DNA of 64,000 nucleotides from Catellatospora coxensis (GTDB taxonomy: Bacteria > Actinomycetota > Actinomycetes > Mycobacteriales > Micromonosporaceae), in contig NZ_BONI01000024.1 in assembly GCF_016862635.1 (NCBI RefSeq), forward strand, positions 1-64,000. Reading direction: 5' to 3'. Made by a program: the position numbers and the translations under genes. The notes beneath the pieces were generated by a model that made no database searches, was not told where the DNA came from, and saw nothing but the letters and a program-made list of their open reading frames with translations. Position 1 is the first letter of the stretch, and every line of letters begins with the position of its first letter. Of this stretch, positions 1 to 9,155 are shown piece after piece.

Positions 1-33
1 GCGAAACAGGAACCCCCGAGGGCGACCAAGGGA

Positions 34-60
34 ATCCCCGTCCATTAGTGCGGGGAGGAT
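34..60. other. Isolated hairpin near window edge
   Basis: ATCCCCG (34-40) and CGGGGAGGAT (51-60) form a stem with a 10-nt loop. It may be the terminator of a gene lying to the left of the window, or a structured leader. Only one copy is visible. Positions 61-263 hold no gene I can support. Confidence 0.3.
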
Positions 61-251
61 GTCAAACGTTGACCGCGACGGAAAATGCCGTCGTGCTTCT
101 CACCGTGGCCAAGCACCCATAGCCGAGCTGCTCGGCGCACCAGCGCGGTGCTGCGGGTCAGTTCGGGTGCCGGTTGTCGGGGTCCGATGTACAGCCCGGT
201 CGCAGGTACCTCGGACACGGCGATTTCTGATGGCGTACGGCCGGCGGCGCA

Positions 252-263
252 TACCGTGTAAGC
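252..263 (+). promoter_or_regulatory. -10-like hexamer of a leaderless start
   Basis: TACCGT at 252-257 is followed by exactly 6 nt and then ATG at 264. The same arrangement recurs before six other starts in this window (3674, 31533, 32722, 34220, 42305, 51732). A weak DosR-box-like stretch, AGGTACCTCGGACA, lies upstream at about 204-217. Confidence 0.4.
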
Positions 264-368
264 ATGGACGTCGCAGCCCTCCAGGCGCGCAGGGCGTGGG
301 CGGAGTCGGCACGTGGCGAGCTCGCCGGGCCTTCGGTTCTGGCGCAGGTGCTCGTCAGTCCGTCGTGA
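264..368 (+). CDS. Putative 34-aa leaderless upstream ORF
   Basis: A short reading frame starts at ATG 264 directly after a -10-like element and ends in TGA at 366-368. The stop overlaps the GTG start (365) of the HAD-GH65 gene as GTGA, so translation could be coupled. No domain is recognisable in the 34-residue product, which contains an Ala/Arg-rich stretch. It may simply deliver ribosomes to the downstream start, or be non-coding. The support is the promoter spacing and the stop/start overlap, not homology. Confidence 0.35.
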   Translation: MDVAALQARRAWAESARGELAGPSVLAQVLVSPS

Positions 369-3300
369 GCGCGACAGCCGCGGCTCGCCCGGAGAACACC
401 GGGGTGCTGCGTGTCGACCAGGTCGACGCGGTGGTGTTCGACCTCGACGGCGTGCTGACCGATACCGCGCGGCTGCACGCCGCCGCTTGGAAGCAGGCCT
501 TCGACGACGCCCTGCGCGCTCACGACGGCGCGGGTTTCACACCGTTCGACCTCGACGCCGATTACCGGGCTCACGTCGACGGGCGGCCACGTCTGGACGG
601 CGCGCGGGCGTTCCTCGCGTCACGGCACCGGCTGCTGCCGGACGGCAGTCCCGCCGACCCGCCCGGCGTGGAGACGGTGTGGGCAGTGGCGAACCGGAAG
701 AACCAGCTGTTCACGGAACTGCTCGACGAGCGTGGCGTACGTACGTTCGACTCCTCGGTCGACCTCGTGCGGGCGCTGCGGGCCGCCGGCGTGGCCACCG
801 CGGTCGTCACGGCGAGCCGCAACGCAGGGCGGGTACTCGCCGCGACCGGCCTCGCCGAGCTGTTCGACGCGCGCGTCGACGGTGAGGACGCGGCGGCGCT
901 GCGCCTGCCCGGCAAACCCGACCCGGCCACGTACCTGGAAGCGGTCCGGCGTCTCAACGTCTCGCCCGACCGTGCGGTGATCGTCGAGGACGCGCTGGCC
1001 GGCGTCGAGGCGGGCCGCCGGGGCGGGTTCGGTCTGGTGGTCGGCGTGGACCGGCGGGGCCGTCCCGGCCTGCTGGAGGCGGCGGGCGCCGATCTGGTCG
1101 TCACCGATCTGGCCGCCCTCACCCTGGACCCGTCTCATCCACGCCGCCCGCCCGGCCTGGCCGAGGCCGGGCGCGACTTCTGCGGCGGCGGCCAGGCGGG
1201 AGACGGCTGGGTGCTGTGCTACGAGGGTTTCGATCCCGCCCGAGAAGGCCTGCGGGAAGCGCTGTGCACCACCGGCAACGGATATCTCGGCACGCGCGGC
1301 GCCGTGCCGGAAGCCCGTGCCGACGGGGTGCACTATCCCGGCAGCTACCTCGCCGGTGTCTACAACCGGCTGCTCACCCGGGTGGAGGACCGCACGCTGG
1401 AGCATGAGCACCTGGTGAACGTGCCGAACTGGCTGTGTCTGCGGTTCCGCGCCGAGGGTGACGACTGGTTCCAGCCGTCCACCGCCGACCTTGTCGCGTA
1501 CCGCACCGAGCTCGACCTGCGCTGCGGCGTGCTCACCCGCAGCCTGCGGTTCCGTGACAGGCGCGGCCGCCACACGGCGGTCACGCAGCGGCGCCTGGTG
1601 CACATGGGCTGGTCGCATCTGGCCGCGCTGGAGACCGTGTTCACGGCCGAGGACTGGTCCGGCACGGTCGAGGTGTGCTGCGGAGTCGACGGGGAGGTCG
1701 TCAACGCCAACCTGCCCGAGGACGCCCCGCTGGCCAAGACGCACCTGCTGGGGGAGAGCGCCATGGCCGAGGGCGACCTCGCCGCGCTGACCGTCGTGAC
1801 GACGCAGTCACGGGTCCGTATCGCGACCGCGGCCCGCACCGTCGTCCGCGACGGCGCGGGCCGCCCGCTGGCCGTGCCGCGCGATCCGGTGGTTCGGGAG
1901 CGCTTTGCGGGGCAGGCGCTGCGATGCGAGCTGGCGCGGGGTCGGCCGCTGGTGGTGGAGAAGGTCGTCGCGGTGGCCACCTCGCGTGACCCCGGGATCA
2001 GCGAGCCGATGCTGGCCGCGAGGGAAGCCGTGGCGGGCGCGGGCGCCTTCGCCGAGCTGCTGGACTCCCAGCAGGCGGCGTGGGCTGCGCTGTGGGAGCG
2101 GTTCGACCTGGCCGTGGATGCCGACGACGAGGTGGTGCTCGCCTTGCGGCTGCACACCTTCCACCTGTTGCAGACCCTGTCGCCGCACACCGCCCAGCTC
2201 GACGCGGGGGTGCCGGCCCGCGGGCTGCACGGGGAGGGCTACCACGGGCATGTGTTCTGGGACGAGATGTTCGTGTTCCCGGTGCTGAATCTGCGGCTGC
2301 CCGCGCTGTCGCGGGCGCTGCTGCTGTACCGGTGGCGGCGGCTGGACGCCGCCCGGCGAGCCGCGCGGGCCGCGGGCCGGGCCGGGGCGATGTACCCGTG
2401 GCAGAGCGGCAGCGACGGCCGGGAGGAGACGCCGCTGGAGCTGTACGACCAGGTCATGGGCCGGTGGGTTCCGGACTTCTCGCATCTGCAGCGCCACGTC
2501 GGCATCACGATCGTCTACGACATCTGGCAGTACTACCAGGTCACCGGTGACGTGGACTTCCTCGCCGAGTACGGCGCCGAGACGGTCGTCGAGATCGCCC
2601 GGTATCTGGCCGGGCTCACGGACTACGACCCCGACGACGACCGCTACGGGATCTCCGGCGTCGTCGGGCCGGACGAGTACCACGACGCCTACCCGGGCGC
2701 GGCGGAGCCGGGCCTGCGAGACAACACGTACACCAACGTGATGACCGCGTGGGTGCTCTGCCGCGCGCTCGACGTGATCGCGCTGCTGGCCGGCCACCAC
2801 TGCGGCCGGCTGTGGGCGCGGCTCGGCCTCAGCGAGACGGAGACCCGCTGGTGGGAGCGGATCAGCCGCCGCATGCGGGTGCCGTTCCACGACGGTGTGA
2901 TCAGCCAGTTCGCCGGCTACGGCGACCTGGCGGAGTTCGACTGGGCCGGTTACCGGCAGCGCTGCGGCGACCTCGTCGGCATCGACGCGCTGCTGCGCCG
3001 GGAGGGTGACTCGCCGAACCGGTACCGGCTGTCCAAGCAGGCGGACGTGCTGATGCTGCTGTACCTGCTGTCGGCCGAGGAGCTGCGGGAGCTGTTCGGC
3101 CGCCTGGGCTACCCGCTGGAACCGGCGACCGTCGAGCGCACCGTCGCCTACTACCTGGCCCGCGTCGCCCACGGGTCGAGCCTGAGCCGGATCGTGCACA
3201 GCTGGGTGCAGGCCCGCGCCGACCGCGAGCAGTCCTGGAAGCTGTTCGCCGAGGCGCTGCGCGCCGACCTCGCCGACACCCGCGGCGGCAGCACGCGCAA

Positions 3301-3592
3301 CGGCGTGCATCTGGGCGCCATGGCCGGCACCATCGACCTGGCCATGCGCTGCTACACGGGCCTGGAGACCCGCGGCGACGTGCTCTACCTGCACCCGCTC
3401 CTGCCCGCGGAGCTGCGCGCGCTGCACGTGGAAGTGCTCTACCGCGGGCACTGGGTCGTGATCGACGTCGACCATCAGCGGTTGCGGGTCGCGCTGCGGC
3501 CCTGCGAGGCGGCGCCGATCAGTATCTGCGTCGACGGGGTGGTGCACCGCCTGGCAGCCGGCCGCCATCGCGAGTTCCGACGGTCGGGCTGA
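365..3592 (+). CDS. Beta-phosphoglucomutase / GH65 disaccharide phosphorylase fusion
   Basis: A 1075-aa fusion. Residues about 20-240 are a HAD-superfamily beta-phosphoglucomutase: FDLDGVLTDT with nucleophile Asp26 and Asp28, GKPDP, and VEDALAGVEAG. Residues about 280-1070 are a glycoside hydrolase family 65 phosphorylase of the maltose/trehalose/kojibiose type, with GPDEYHD carrying the general acid Glu771 and SKQAD typical of the phosphate site. GH65 releases beta-glucose 1-phosphate by phosphorolysis and the mutase makes glucose 6-phosphate, so the fusion converts storage disaccharide to a glycolytic intermediate without spending ATP. The open frame extends back to 59, but homology begins near GTG 365, which overlaps the stop of a short upstream ORF (GTGA). 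The exact disaccharide cannot be read from sequence. Cytosolic. Confidence 0.9.
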   Translation: MSATAAARPENTGVLRVDQVDAVVFDLDGVLTDTARLHAAAWKQAFDDALRAHDGAGFTPFDLDADYRAHVDGRPRLDGARAFLASRHRLLPDGSPADPPGVETVWAVANRKNQLFTELLDERGVRTFDSSVDLVRALRAAGVATAVVTASRNAGRVLAATGLAELFDARVDGEDAAALRLPGKPDPATYLEAVRRLNVSPDRAVIVEDALAGVEAGRRGGFGLVVGVDRRGRPGLLEAAGADLVVTDLAALTLDPSHPRRPPGLAEAGRDFCGGGQAGDGWVLCYEGFDPAREGLREALCTTGNGYLGTRGAVPEARADGVHYPGSYLAGVYNRLLTRVEDRTLEHEHLVNVPNWLCLRFRAEGDDWFQPSTADLVAYRTELDLRCGVLTRSLRFRDRRGRHTAVTQRRLVHMGWSHLAALETVFTAEDWSGTVEVCCGVDGEVVNANLPEDAPLAKTHLLGESAMAEGDLAALTVVTTQSRVRIATAARTVVRDGAGRPLAVPRDPVVRERFAGQALRCELARGRPLVVEKVVAVATSRDPGISEPMLAAREAVAGAGAFAELLDSQQAAWAALWERFDLAVDADDEVVLALRLHTFHLLQTLSPHTAQLDAGVPARGLHGEGYHGHVFWDEMFVFPVLNLRLPALSRALLLYRWRRLDAARRAARAAGRAGAMYPWQSGSDGREETPLELYDQVMGRWVPDFSHLQRHVGITIVYDIWQYYQVTGDVDFLAEYGAETVVEIARYLAGLTDYDPDDDRYGISGVVGPDEYHDAYPGAAEPGLRDNTYTNVMTAWVLCRALDVIALLAGHHCGRLWARLGLSETETRWWERISRRMRVPFHDGVISQFAGYGDLAEFDWAGYRQRCGDLVGIDALLRREGDSPNRYRLSKQADVLMLLYLLSAEELRELFGRLGYPLEPATVERTVAYYLARVAHGSSLSRIVHSWVQARADREQSWKLFAEALRADLADTRGGSTRNGVHLGAMAGTIDLAMRCYTGLETRGDVLYLHPLLPAELRALHVEVLYRGHWVVIDVDHQRLRVALRPCEAAPISICVDGVVHRLAAGRHREFRRSG

Positions 3593-3615
3593 TCGGTATC
3601 GCCCAGTCTGGGAGG

Positions 3616-3628
3616 TTCGGGACTTTTC
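3616..3628. promoter_or_regulatory. DosR-box-like half site
   Basis: TTCGGGACTTTTC matches the left half of the mycobacterial DosR consensus (TTSGGGACTWWAGTCCSSAA); the right half is degenerate (CAGGGTTCCC). It lies about 37 bp before the CACAGT -10-like hexamer (3662-3667) that precedes the DUF1918 start by 6 nt. Confidence 0.35.
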
Positions 3629-3673
3629 AGGGTTCCCAGGCCGGTCGGTGGACGTCGGGAGCACAGTGGAGGC

Positions 3674-3880
3674 ATGAGGGCACATGTCGGAGACCGCCTG
3701 GTACTCGAAGCCATCCACGTCGGCGAGCCGCGGCGGGTGGGTGTCATCACGGAGCTGCGCCATCCGGACGGCACGCCGCCCTACATGGTGCGGTGGCTGG
3801 ACACCGACCGCGAGAGCATGGTGTTCCCGGGTTCGGAGGCGCACATCGAGCCGCCCCACGCGCCACACCACGCGCACTAG
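3674..3880 (+). CDS. DUF1918 domain protein
   Basis: A 68-aa protein matching the actinobacterial DUF1918 family by recall: an SH3-like barrel opening with RAHVGDRLVLE and continuing with RRVGVITELRHPDGTPPYMV and VRWLDT. Function is unknown; members often sit beside stress genes. The ATG is exactly 6 nt downstream of CACAGT, so the mRNA is probably leaderless. It probably forms an operon with the P-type ATPase that starts 27 bp after its stop. Confidence 0.85.
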   Translation: MRAHVGDRLVLEAIHVGEPRRVGVITELRHPDGTPPYMVRWLDTDRESMVFPGSEAHIEPPHAPHHAH

Positions 3881-3907
3881 CACATCTCGTACCGCGGAAT
3901 CCGTCCG

Positions 3908-6523
3908 ATGAGCGGACCGCACACCCGTCCTGCGGCGCAGTCGGCGGCTGCGAGCGTGCCTGCTGGAGGGCTCACCGCAGCGCAGGTGGGCCGCCAACGC
4001 ACCCGGTCCGGCCCGAACACGCTGCCCGCGGCCCGCCGGCCGCCGGTCTGGCTGCTGCTGATCCGGCAGCTCACGCATTTCTTCGCCCTGTTGCTGTGGC
4101 TGGCGGCCGCGCTCGCCCTGCTCGCCGGGATGCCGCAACTCAGCGTCGCGATCATCATTGTCGTGCTGGTCAACGGCGTGTTCGCGTTCGTCCAGGAGTA
4201 CCGCGCCGACCGGGCGGTGGAGCGCCTGCGTGACCTGCTGCCCGCACAGGCCGTCGTACGCCGGGACGGCCACCGCCGCACCGTGGCCGCGGCCGACCTG
4301 GTACCCGGCGACGTCGTCCTGCTGGAGGCCGGTGACCGGGTCAGCGCCGACCTGGACCTGCTGTCGGCGGCCGGCCTGGCGGTCGACGAGTCGCTGCTGA
4401 CCGGGGAGAGCGTGCCCCGCCGGGCGCAGGCCGGACAGGTGCTGTACGCCGGCACGTTCGTCGTGGAGGGCGCGGCAGAGACCGTCGTGGCGGCTACCGG
4501 GGCGCGTACCCGGCTGGCCGGCATCGCCGCGATCAGCCAGGCGGCCCGCCGCCCGCCCAGCCCGCTGGCGGTGCGGCTGGGCCGCGTGGTGCAGGTCGTC
4601 GCGGTGACCGCGGTCGCGGCGGGCAGCGTGCTGTTCGGCGTCGGGCTCCTGCTCGGGCTGCCCCCGCGGCAGGGTTTCCTGTTCGCGCTCGGGGTGACCG
4701 TCGCCCTGGTGCCGGAGGGCCTGCTGCCCACGGTGACGCTGGCCCTGGCGTACGGCGCGCACGCGATGGCCCGCCGCAACGCCCTCGTCCGCCGTCTGGA
4801 GGCGGTGGAGACGCTGGGTTCGGTGACCTTCATCTGCACCGACAAGACGGGAACGCTCACCTGTAACCAGATGACAGTGGCACAGGTGTGGACCCCCGCA
4901 GGACAGGCCCGCGTCACCGGCCAAGGCTACGACCCCCACGGACGCATCGACGCCGCGCCCGCCGTCGCCGCGCAGGTTGCCGAGCTGGCCTACGCGGCCG
5001 TGCGGGCCTCGCGAGGCAGGCTCACCCCCCATGGCGAGGCGTGGCAGCCGCACGGCGACCCGATGGAGGTGGCGCTGCACGTCCTCGCCCTGCGTGCGGG
5101 AGTCGACGTGGATGCTCGTTCGCAGCGCGAGCCGGAGCAGCTGTGGCTGCCCTTCGATCCGCAGCGGCTGCGTGCGGCGAGCCTGTGCGGCGGAACGCTG
5201 TACGTCAAGGGCGCCCCGGAGCGGCTGCTGGCCGACTGCCGCGGCGACATCCAGGCCGCGCTGCAGGCCGCACACACCATGGCCGACGACGGCCTGCGGG
5301 TGCTCGCCGTCGCCCGCCAGCCCGGCGTCACGGCGGCCACCGCGCCTACCGCCTCCTCCCTCGACCTGCTCGGGGTGGTCGGCCTGCTCGACCCGCCCCG
5401 CCCGGACGTCGGCGGGGCCGTGGCCGCCTGCCGTCGCGCCCACATCCGCCTCGCGATGGTCACCGGTGACCACCCGGCCACCGCCCGGGCCCTGGCCGTG
5501 CGGGTGGGGCTGTGTGCTTCCGAACCGGTCGTGGTGACCGGCGACCAGTTGCCCGCCAGCGATCGGGAGCTGGGCGAGCTGGTGGACCGCGACGGCGTCG
5601 TCGTCGCGCGGGTCACTCCGGAGCAGAAGCTGCGGATCGCCAGGGCGCTGCGGTCGCGCGGGCACGCGGTGGCGATGACGGGCGACGGCGTCAACGACGC
5701 ACCCGCACTGCGGGAGGCCGACATCGGCATCGCGATGGGCGCCTCCGGCAGCGACGTCGCCCGGGAGAGCGCCGACCTGGTCCTGCTCGACGACCACTTC
5801 GCGACCATCGTCGCCGCGGTGGAGACCGGCCGGGCCACCTTCGCCAACATCCGCCGCTTCCTGACCTACCACCTCACCGACAACGTGGCCGAGCTGGCCC
5901 CGTTCGTGGTCTGGGCGCTGACCGGCGGGGCGTTCCCGCTGGCCATCGGGGTGCTGCAGATCCTGGCCCTGGACATCGGCACGGACCTGCTGCCGGCGCT
6001 GGCGCTCGGCGCCGAACCACCCAACCCGCGCACGCTGGCCGGACCGGCGCGAACCGGGCAGCTCATCGACCGCAGGCTGCTCGCGCGTGCCTTCGGTGTG
6101 CTCGGCCCGGCCGAGGTCATGGTGTCGCTGGGCGCGTTCGCAGCGGTGCTGATCGCGGGCGGGTGGCGCTGGGGTCTGACGCCGTCCGCGGAGTTGCTGG
6201 CCGCGGCGTCGGGCGCCGCGTTCGCCGCGATCGTGCTCGGGCAGCTGGCCAACGCCTTCGCGTGCCGCAGCGAGGTGCGCCCGGCGTTCCTGCTGGATCC
6301 GCGCCGTAACCCGCTGCTGCTGTGGGCTGTGGCCACCGAACTGGTGCTGCTGTGCGCGTTCCTGGGCGTGCCGGTCGTCGCACGGACGCTGGGCGGGTCG
6401 TGGCCGCCCGCCTTCGGCTGGGCGCTGGCGGCCCTGGCCGTGCCCGTGCTCCTGCTGGCCGATGCGGCGCACAAGGCGTGGCGCGGCGGTCGGCTCAGCG
6501 CGGCCGCAGCTGTACGGCGGTGA
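3908..6523 (+). CDS. P2-type cation-transporting ATPase (CtpF-like)
   Basis: An 871-aa integral membrane pump. Visible in order: N-terminal cation-ATPase segment, actuator motif LTGESVP, membrane helix 4 with VPEGLLP, phosphorylation motif DKTGTLT with Asp312, GDGVNDAPAL hinge, and a C-terminal bundle of membrane helices. PEGL in M4 and the absence of CPC or metal-binding domains place it with P2-type pumps (Ca2+, Na+/K+-like) such as mycobacterial CtpF, a DosR-regulon member. The transported ion is not certain. Probably co-transcribed with the DUF1918 gene. Its last 29 bases overlap the 3' end of the convergent formate dehydrogenase gene. Confidence 0.9.
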   Translation: MSGPHTRPAAQSAAASVPAGGLTAAQVGRQRTRSGPNTLPAARRPPVWLLLIRQLTHFFALLLWLAAALALLAGMPQLSVAIIIVVLVNGVFAFVQEYRADRAVERLRDLLPAQAVVRRDGHRRTVAAADLVPGDVVLLEAGDRVSADLDLLSAAGLAVDESLLTGESVPRRAQAGQVLYAGTFVVEGAAETVVAATGARTRLAGIAAISQAARRPPSPLAVRLGRVVQVVAVTAVAAGSVLFGVGLLLGLPPRQGFLFALGVTVALVPEGLLPTVTLALAYGAHAMARRNALVRRLEAVETLGSVTFICTDKTGTLTCNQMTVAQVWTPAGQARVTGQGYDPHGRIDAAPAVAAQVAELAYAAVRASRGRLTPHGEAWQPHGDPMEVALHVLALRAGVDVDARSQREPEQLWLPFDPQRLRAASLCGGTLYVKGAPERLLADCRGDIQAALQAAHTMADDGLRVLAVARQPGVTAATAPTASSLDLLGVVGLLDPPRPDVGGAVAACRRAHIRLAMVTGDHPATARALAVRVGLCASEPVVVTGDQLPASDRELGELVDRDGVVVARVTPEQKLRIARALRSRGHAVAMTGDGVNDAPALREADIGIAMGASGSDVARESADLVLLDDHFATIVAAVETGRATFANIRRFLTYHLTDNVAELAPFVVWALTGGAFPLAIGVLQILALDIGTDLLPALALGAEPPNPRTLAGPARTGQLIDRRLLARAFGVLGPAEVMVSLGAFAAVLIAGGWRWGLTPSAELLAAASGAAFAAIVLGQLANAFACRSEVRPAFLLDPRRNPLLLWAVATELVLLCAFLGVPVVARTLGGSWPPAFGWALAALAVPVLLLADAAHKAWRGGRLSAAAAVRR

Positions 6524-9155
6524 CCTTGTACTCCGGGCAGGAGGTCACCTCGTCCACCGCCGCGGAGGTGAGCAGGTTCGCGGCCACATCCGGGAAATGG
6601 AACGCCATGAACACCTGCCCGAGGGCCATCTCCGAGGTCAGGCGGGCCGTCGCGGTGACGCTGCCGCGCCGGCTGGTGATCTCTACGGCCGCGCCGTCGC
6701 GCAGGCCGAGCGCCGCGGCGTCGGCGGGGTGCATGTCGAGGGTCTCGTGCGGCTGCAACGCCAGGTTGGGTGTGCGCCGAGTCATCGTGCCGGCGTTGTA
6801 GTGCGTCAGCCGGCGTCCCGTGATGAGCACGTACGGGTAGGCCTCGTCCGGCTGCTCGCCGGGCGGCAGCCATTCTCTGGCGGCGAGCTGCGCCCGGCCG
6901 TTCGGCGTGGCGAACGACCGCAGGTGCAGGCGCGGCTGCCCGGGGTCGTCGGTGGAGCGGCACGGCCAGTGCAGGGGTCCTTCGCGGTCCAGGCGCGCGT
7001 GCGAGACCCCCGCGAACAGCGGCGCGACCCGGGCGCATTCGTCCAGCGCCGCGGCGGGCGTGGCACAGCCGAGATCACCGCCGAGCGCGGCCGCCACCGC
7101 CTGGATGATCGCGAAGTCGGCCCGTGCCGATCCCGGTGTCGGCAGGGCGGGACGGACCCGCTGGAAGCGGCGGTCGAAGTTGACGAACGTGCCGTCCTTC
7201 TCCAGGAACGACGCGCCCGGCAGCACCACGTCGGCCAGCCGCGCGGTGTCGGTCAGGAAGATCTCCTGGCAGACGACGAACTCGCACGCGGCCAGCGCCG
7301 CGCGCACGTGGCCGCTGTCCGGGTCGGTCTGCGCGATGTTCTCGCCGAAGACGTACAGCGCCCGCAGGCGGCCGTCGAGCGCCGCGTCGAACATCTCCGG
7401 GATACGCAGGCCCGCACGGTCCGGTACGGGGCAGCCCCAGACCTGCGCACACCGTGCCCGCGCCTGGGCGTCGGCGACGGGCCGGTAGCCGGGCAGCAGA
7501 TCCGGCAACGCGCCCATGTCGGACGCGCCCTGCACGTTGTTCTGCCCGCGCAACGGGTTCACGCCGCCGCCGTGCTGCGTGCCGACCGCACCGCGCAGGA
7601 TCGCCAGATTCGCCAGCGTCCGCACACCGTCCGTGCCGTGCGCATGCTCGGTGACCCCCAACCCGTAAATGATCATCGGGGTCTGTGCCGTGCCGTACAG
7701 CCGGGCCGCCTCCCGCAGCGCGGGCGGCGCCACCCCGCTGAGCTGCGCGACCCGTTCCGGCGAGAACCGGCGCAGCTGCTCCCGGAGGATGTCGAGCCCG
7801 TCCGCGCGGTCGGCGAGAAAACCGGGGTCGGTCCAGCCCTGCTCCAGCATGATCCGGGCCAGACCGTTGAACACCGCCACGTTACTGCCGGGGCGGGCGG
7901 CCAGGTGCACGTCGGCGAGCGCCGCCAGCTCGGTGCGGCGCGGGTCGATCACCACCAGCTTCGCGCCCGACAGCGCCCGCTGCCGGATACGCGCGCCGAT
8001 CACGGGGTGCGCCTCGGTCGGGTTGGCTCCGGCGACCAGGAGGCAGCCGGCGCGCTCGATGTCCTCGGCGGGGTTGGTGCCGCCCGCCAGGCCGAACGCC
8101 GCTGTCAGCCCGGCTGCCGAGGGCGCGTGGCAGATGCGCGAGCAGTTGTCGACGTTGTTGGTGCCGACCACCGCGCGCATCAGCTTCTGCATCAGGTAGT
8201 TCTCCTCGTTGGTGGCGCGGGCCGAGGAGATCGCCGCGACGGCGTCCGGTCCGTGGCGGCCGATGACACCGCCGATGCGTTCGCCGATCAACGCGAGCGC
8301 GTCCTCCCAGCTCGCCGGTGCGAGCCGGTCACCGTCGCGGATCAGCGGGGTGGTCAGCCGGTCGGGCGAGGTCGCGAAGCCGTACGCGAACCGGCCCTTC
8401 ACGCAGGCGTGGCCGCGGTTGACGGGACCGCGGCGATCGGGGGTGATCTGGTCGACCCCGCCGTCGGCGACGTGCACGGTCAGCGCGCACCCGACACCGC
8501 AGTACCCGCACGTGGTGTCCACCGCGATCGGCGAAACGGGGGCGACCTGCCGTCCCGCCTGGGTGATGGCACCGGTCGGGCAGGTGTCGACGCAGCCGCC
8601 GCAGGAGACGCACGCCGACTGCGCCCAGCTGCCCGGACCGGGCGCGACGACCGTGTCGGCGCCGCGGCCGGCCAGCGTCAGAGCGAACGTGCCCTGCACG
8701 TCGTCGCACATGCGCACACATCGCACGCACGCGATGCACAGATCCCGGTCCAGGTGCACGTAGGGGTGCGAGTCGTCGCGGCCCAGCCCGCGCCCGGCCG
8801 CCGCGAACGCCCCGGCGTCCACGCCGAGCTCGCGGCATCGCGCGGCCAGTTCCGTGGGCAGCTCCCGCGCCTCGCGGGGCAGCCGCTCGACGGTCAGCTC
8901 CAGCACCTGCCGCGCCATCGCGACGACATCAGGTTCCCGGGTGCGGATGACGTCGCCGTCGGCAGCCGGCGTCGCGCAGGCCGCGACGACGCCGCGGCCG
9001 TCGACGCGTACCAGGCACAGCCGGCAGCTGCCCGACGGGCTGAACCGGTCGTCGTGGCACAGGGTCGGCACCGCGGCACCGGCTGCCCGCGCCGCCTCCA
9101 GCACCGTCGCGCCGGGCGCCGGCTCGACCTCCCGGCCGTCGACGGTGACCCTCAT
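6495..9155 (-). CDS. fdhF: NAD-dependent formate dehydrogenase, molybdenum catalytic subunit
   Basis: An 886-aa FdsA/FdhF-type subunit. The N-terminus binds [2Fe-2S] (Cys33, 44, 47, 60), then two 4Fe-4S ferredoxin-type motifs (Cys140/143/146/150 and Cys182/185/188/192), then the molybdopterin oxidoreductase 4Fe-4S motif (Cys216, 219, 223, 251). NCSRICHAPSA places Cys342 as the Mo/W ligand, so it is the cysteine rather than the selenocysteine form. A molybdopterin-dinucleotide-binding domain follows near the C-terminus. It oxidises formate to CO2 and passes electrons to the NADH-forming subunit encoded just upstream. The ATG at 9155 overlaps the stop of that gene (ATGA); an open frame continues upstream but homology starts here. 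No fdhD is seen nearby. The 3' end overlaps the convergent ATPase gene. Confidence 0.9.
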   Translation of the reverse strand: MRVTVDGREVEPAPGATVLEAARAAGAAVPTLCHDDRFSPSGSCRLCLVRVDGRGVVAACATPAADGDVIRTREPDVVAMARQVLELTVERLPREARELPTELAARCRELGVDAGAFAAAGRGLGRDDSHPYVHLDRDLCIACVRCVRMCDDVQGTFALTLAGRGADTVVAPGPGSWAQSACVSCGGCVDTCPTGAITQAGRQVAPVSPIAVDTTCGYCGVGCALTVHVADGGVDQITPDRRGPVNRGHACVKGRFAYGFATSPDRLTTPLIRDGDRLAPASWEDALALIGERIGGVIGRHGPDAVAAISSARATNEENYLMQKLMRAVVGTNNVDNCSRICHAPSAAGLTAAFGLAGGTNPAEDIERAGCLLVAGANPTEAHPVIGARIRQRALSGAKLVVIDPRRTELAALADVHLAARPGSNVAVFNGLARIMLEQGWTDPGFLADRADGLDILREQLRRFSPERVAQLSGVAPPALREAARLYGTAQTPMIIYGLGVTEHAHGTDGVRTLANLAILRGAVGTQHGGGVNPLRGQNNVQGASDMGALPDLLPGYRPVADAQARARCAQVWGCPVPDRAGLRIPEMFDAALDGRLRALYVFGENIAQTDPDSGHVRAALAACEFVVCQEIFLTDTARLADVVLPGASFLEKDGTFVNFDRRFQRVRPALPTPGSARADFAIIQAVAAALGGDLGCATPAAALDECARVAPLFAGVSHARLDREGPLHWPCRSTDDPGQPRLHLRSFATPNGRAQLAAREWLPPGEQPDEAYPYVLITGRRLTHYNAGTMTRRTPNLALQPHETLDMHPADAAALGLRDGAAVEITSRRGSVTATARLTSEMALGQVFMAFHFPDVAANLLTSAAVDEVTSCPEYKVTAVQLRPR

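Noticed and set aside
34-60. Hairpin resembling a type I-E CRISPR repeat
   Set aside because: The stem (ATCCCCG / CGGGGAGGAT) recalls actinobacterial I-E repeats, but the loop is 10 nt and no second copy or spacer periodicity is visible in the window.
1808-6472. Very long open frame on the minus strand (about 1550 codons)
   Set aside because: It is antisense to the GH65 fusion, DUF1918 and ATPase genes. Its translation is His/Gln/Arg/Gly-rich low-complexity sequence with no domain, the usual high-GC shadow effect.
8125-8135. Selenocysteine codon in formate dehydrogenase
   Set aside because: The Mo-ligand position in RICHAPS is encoded by a Cys codon; no in-frame TGA is present.
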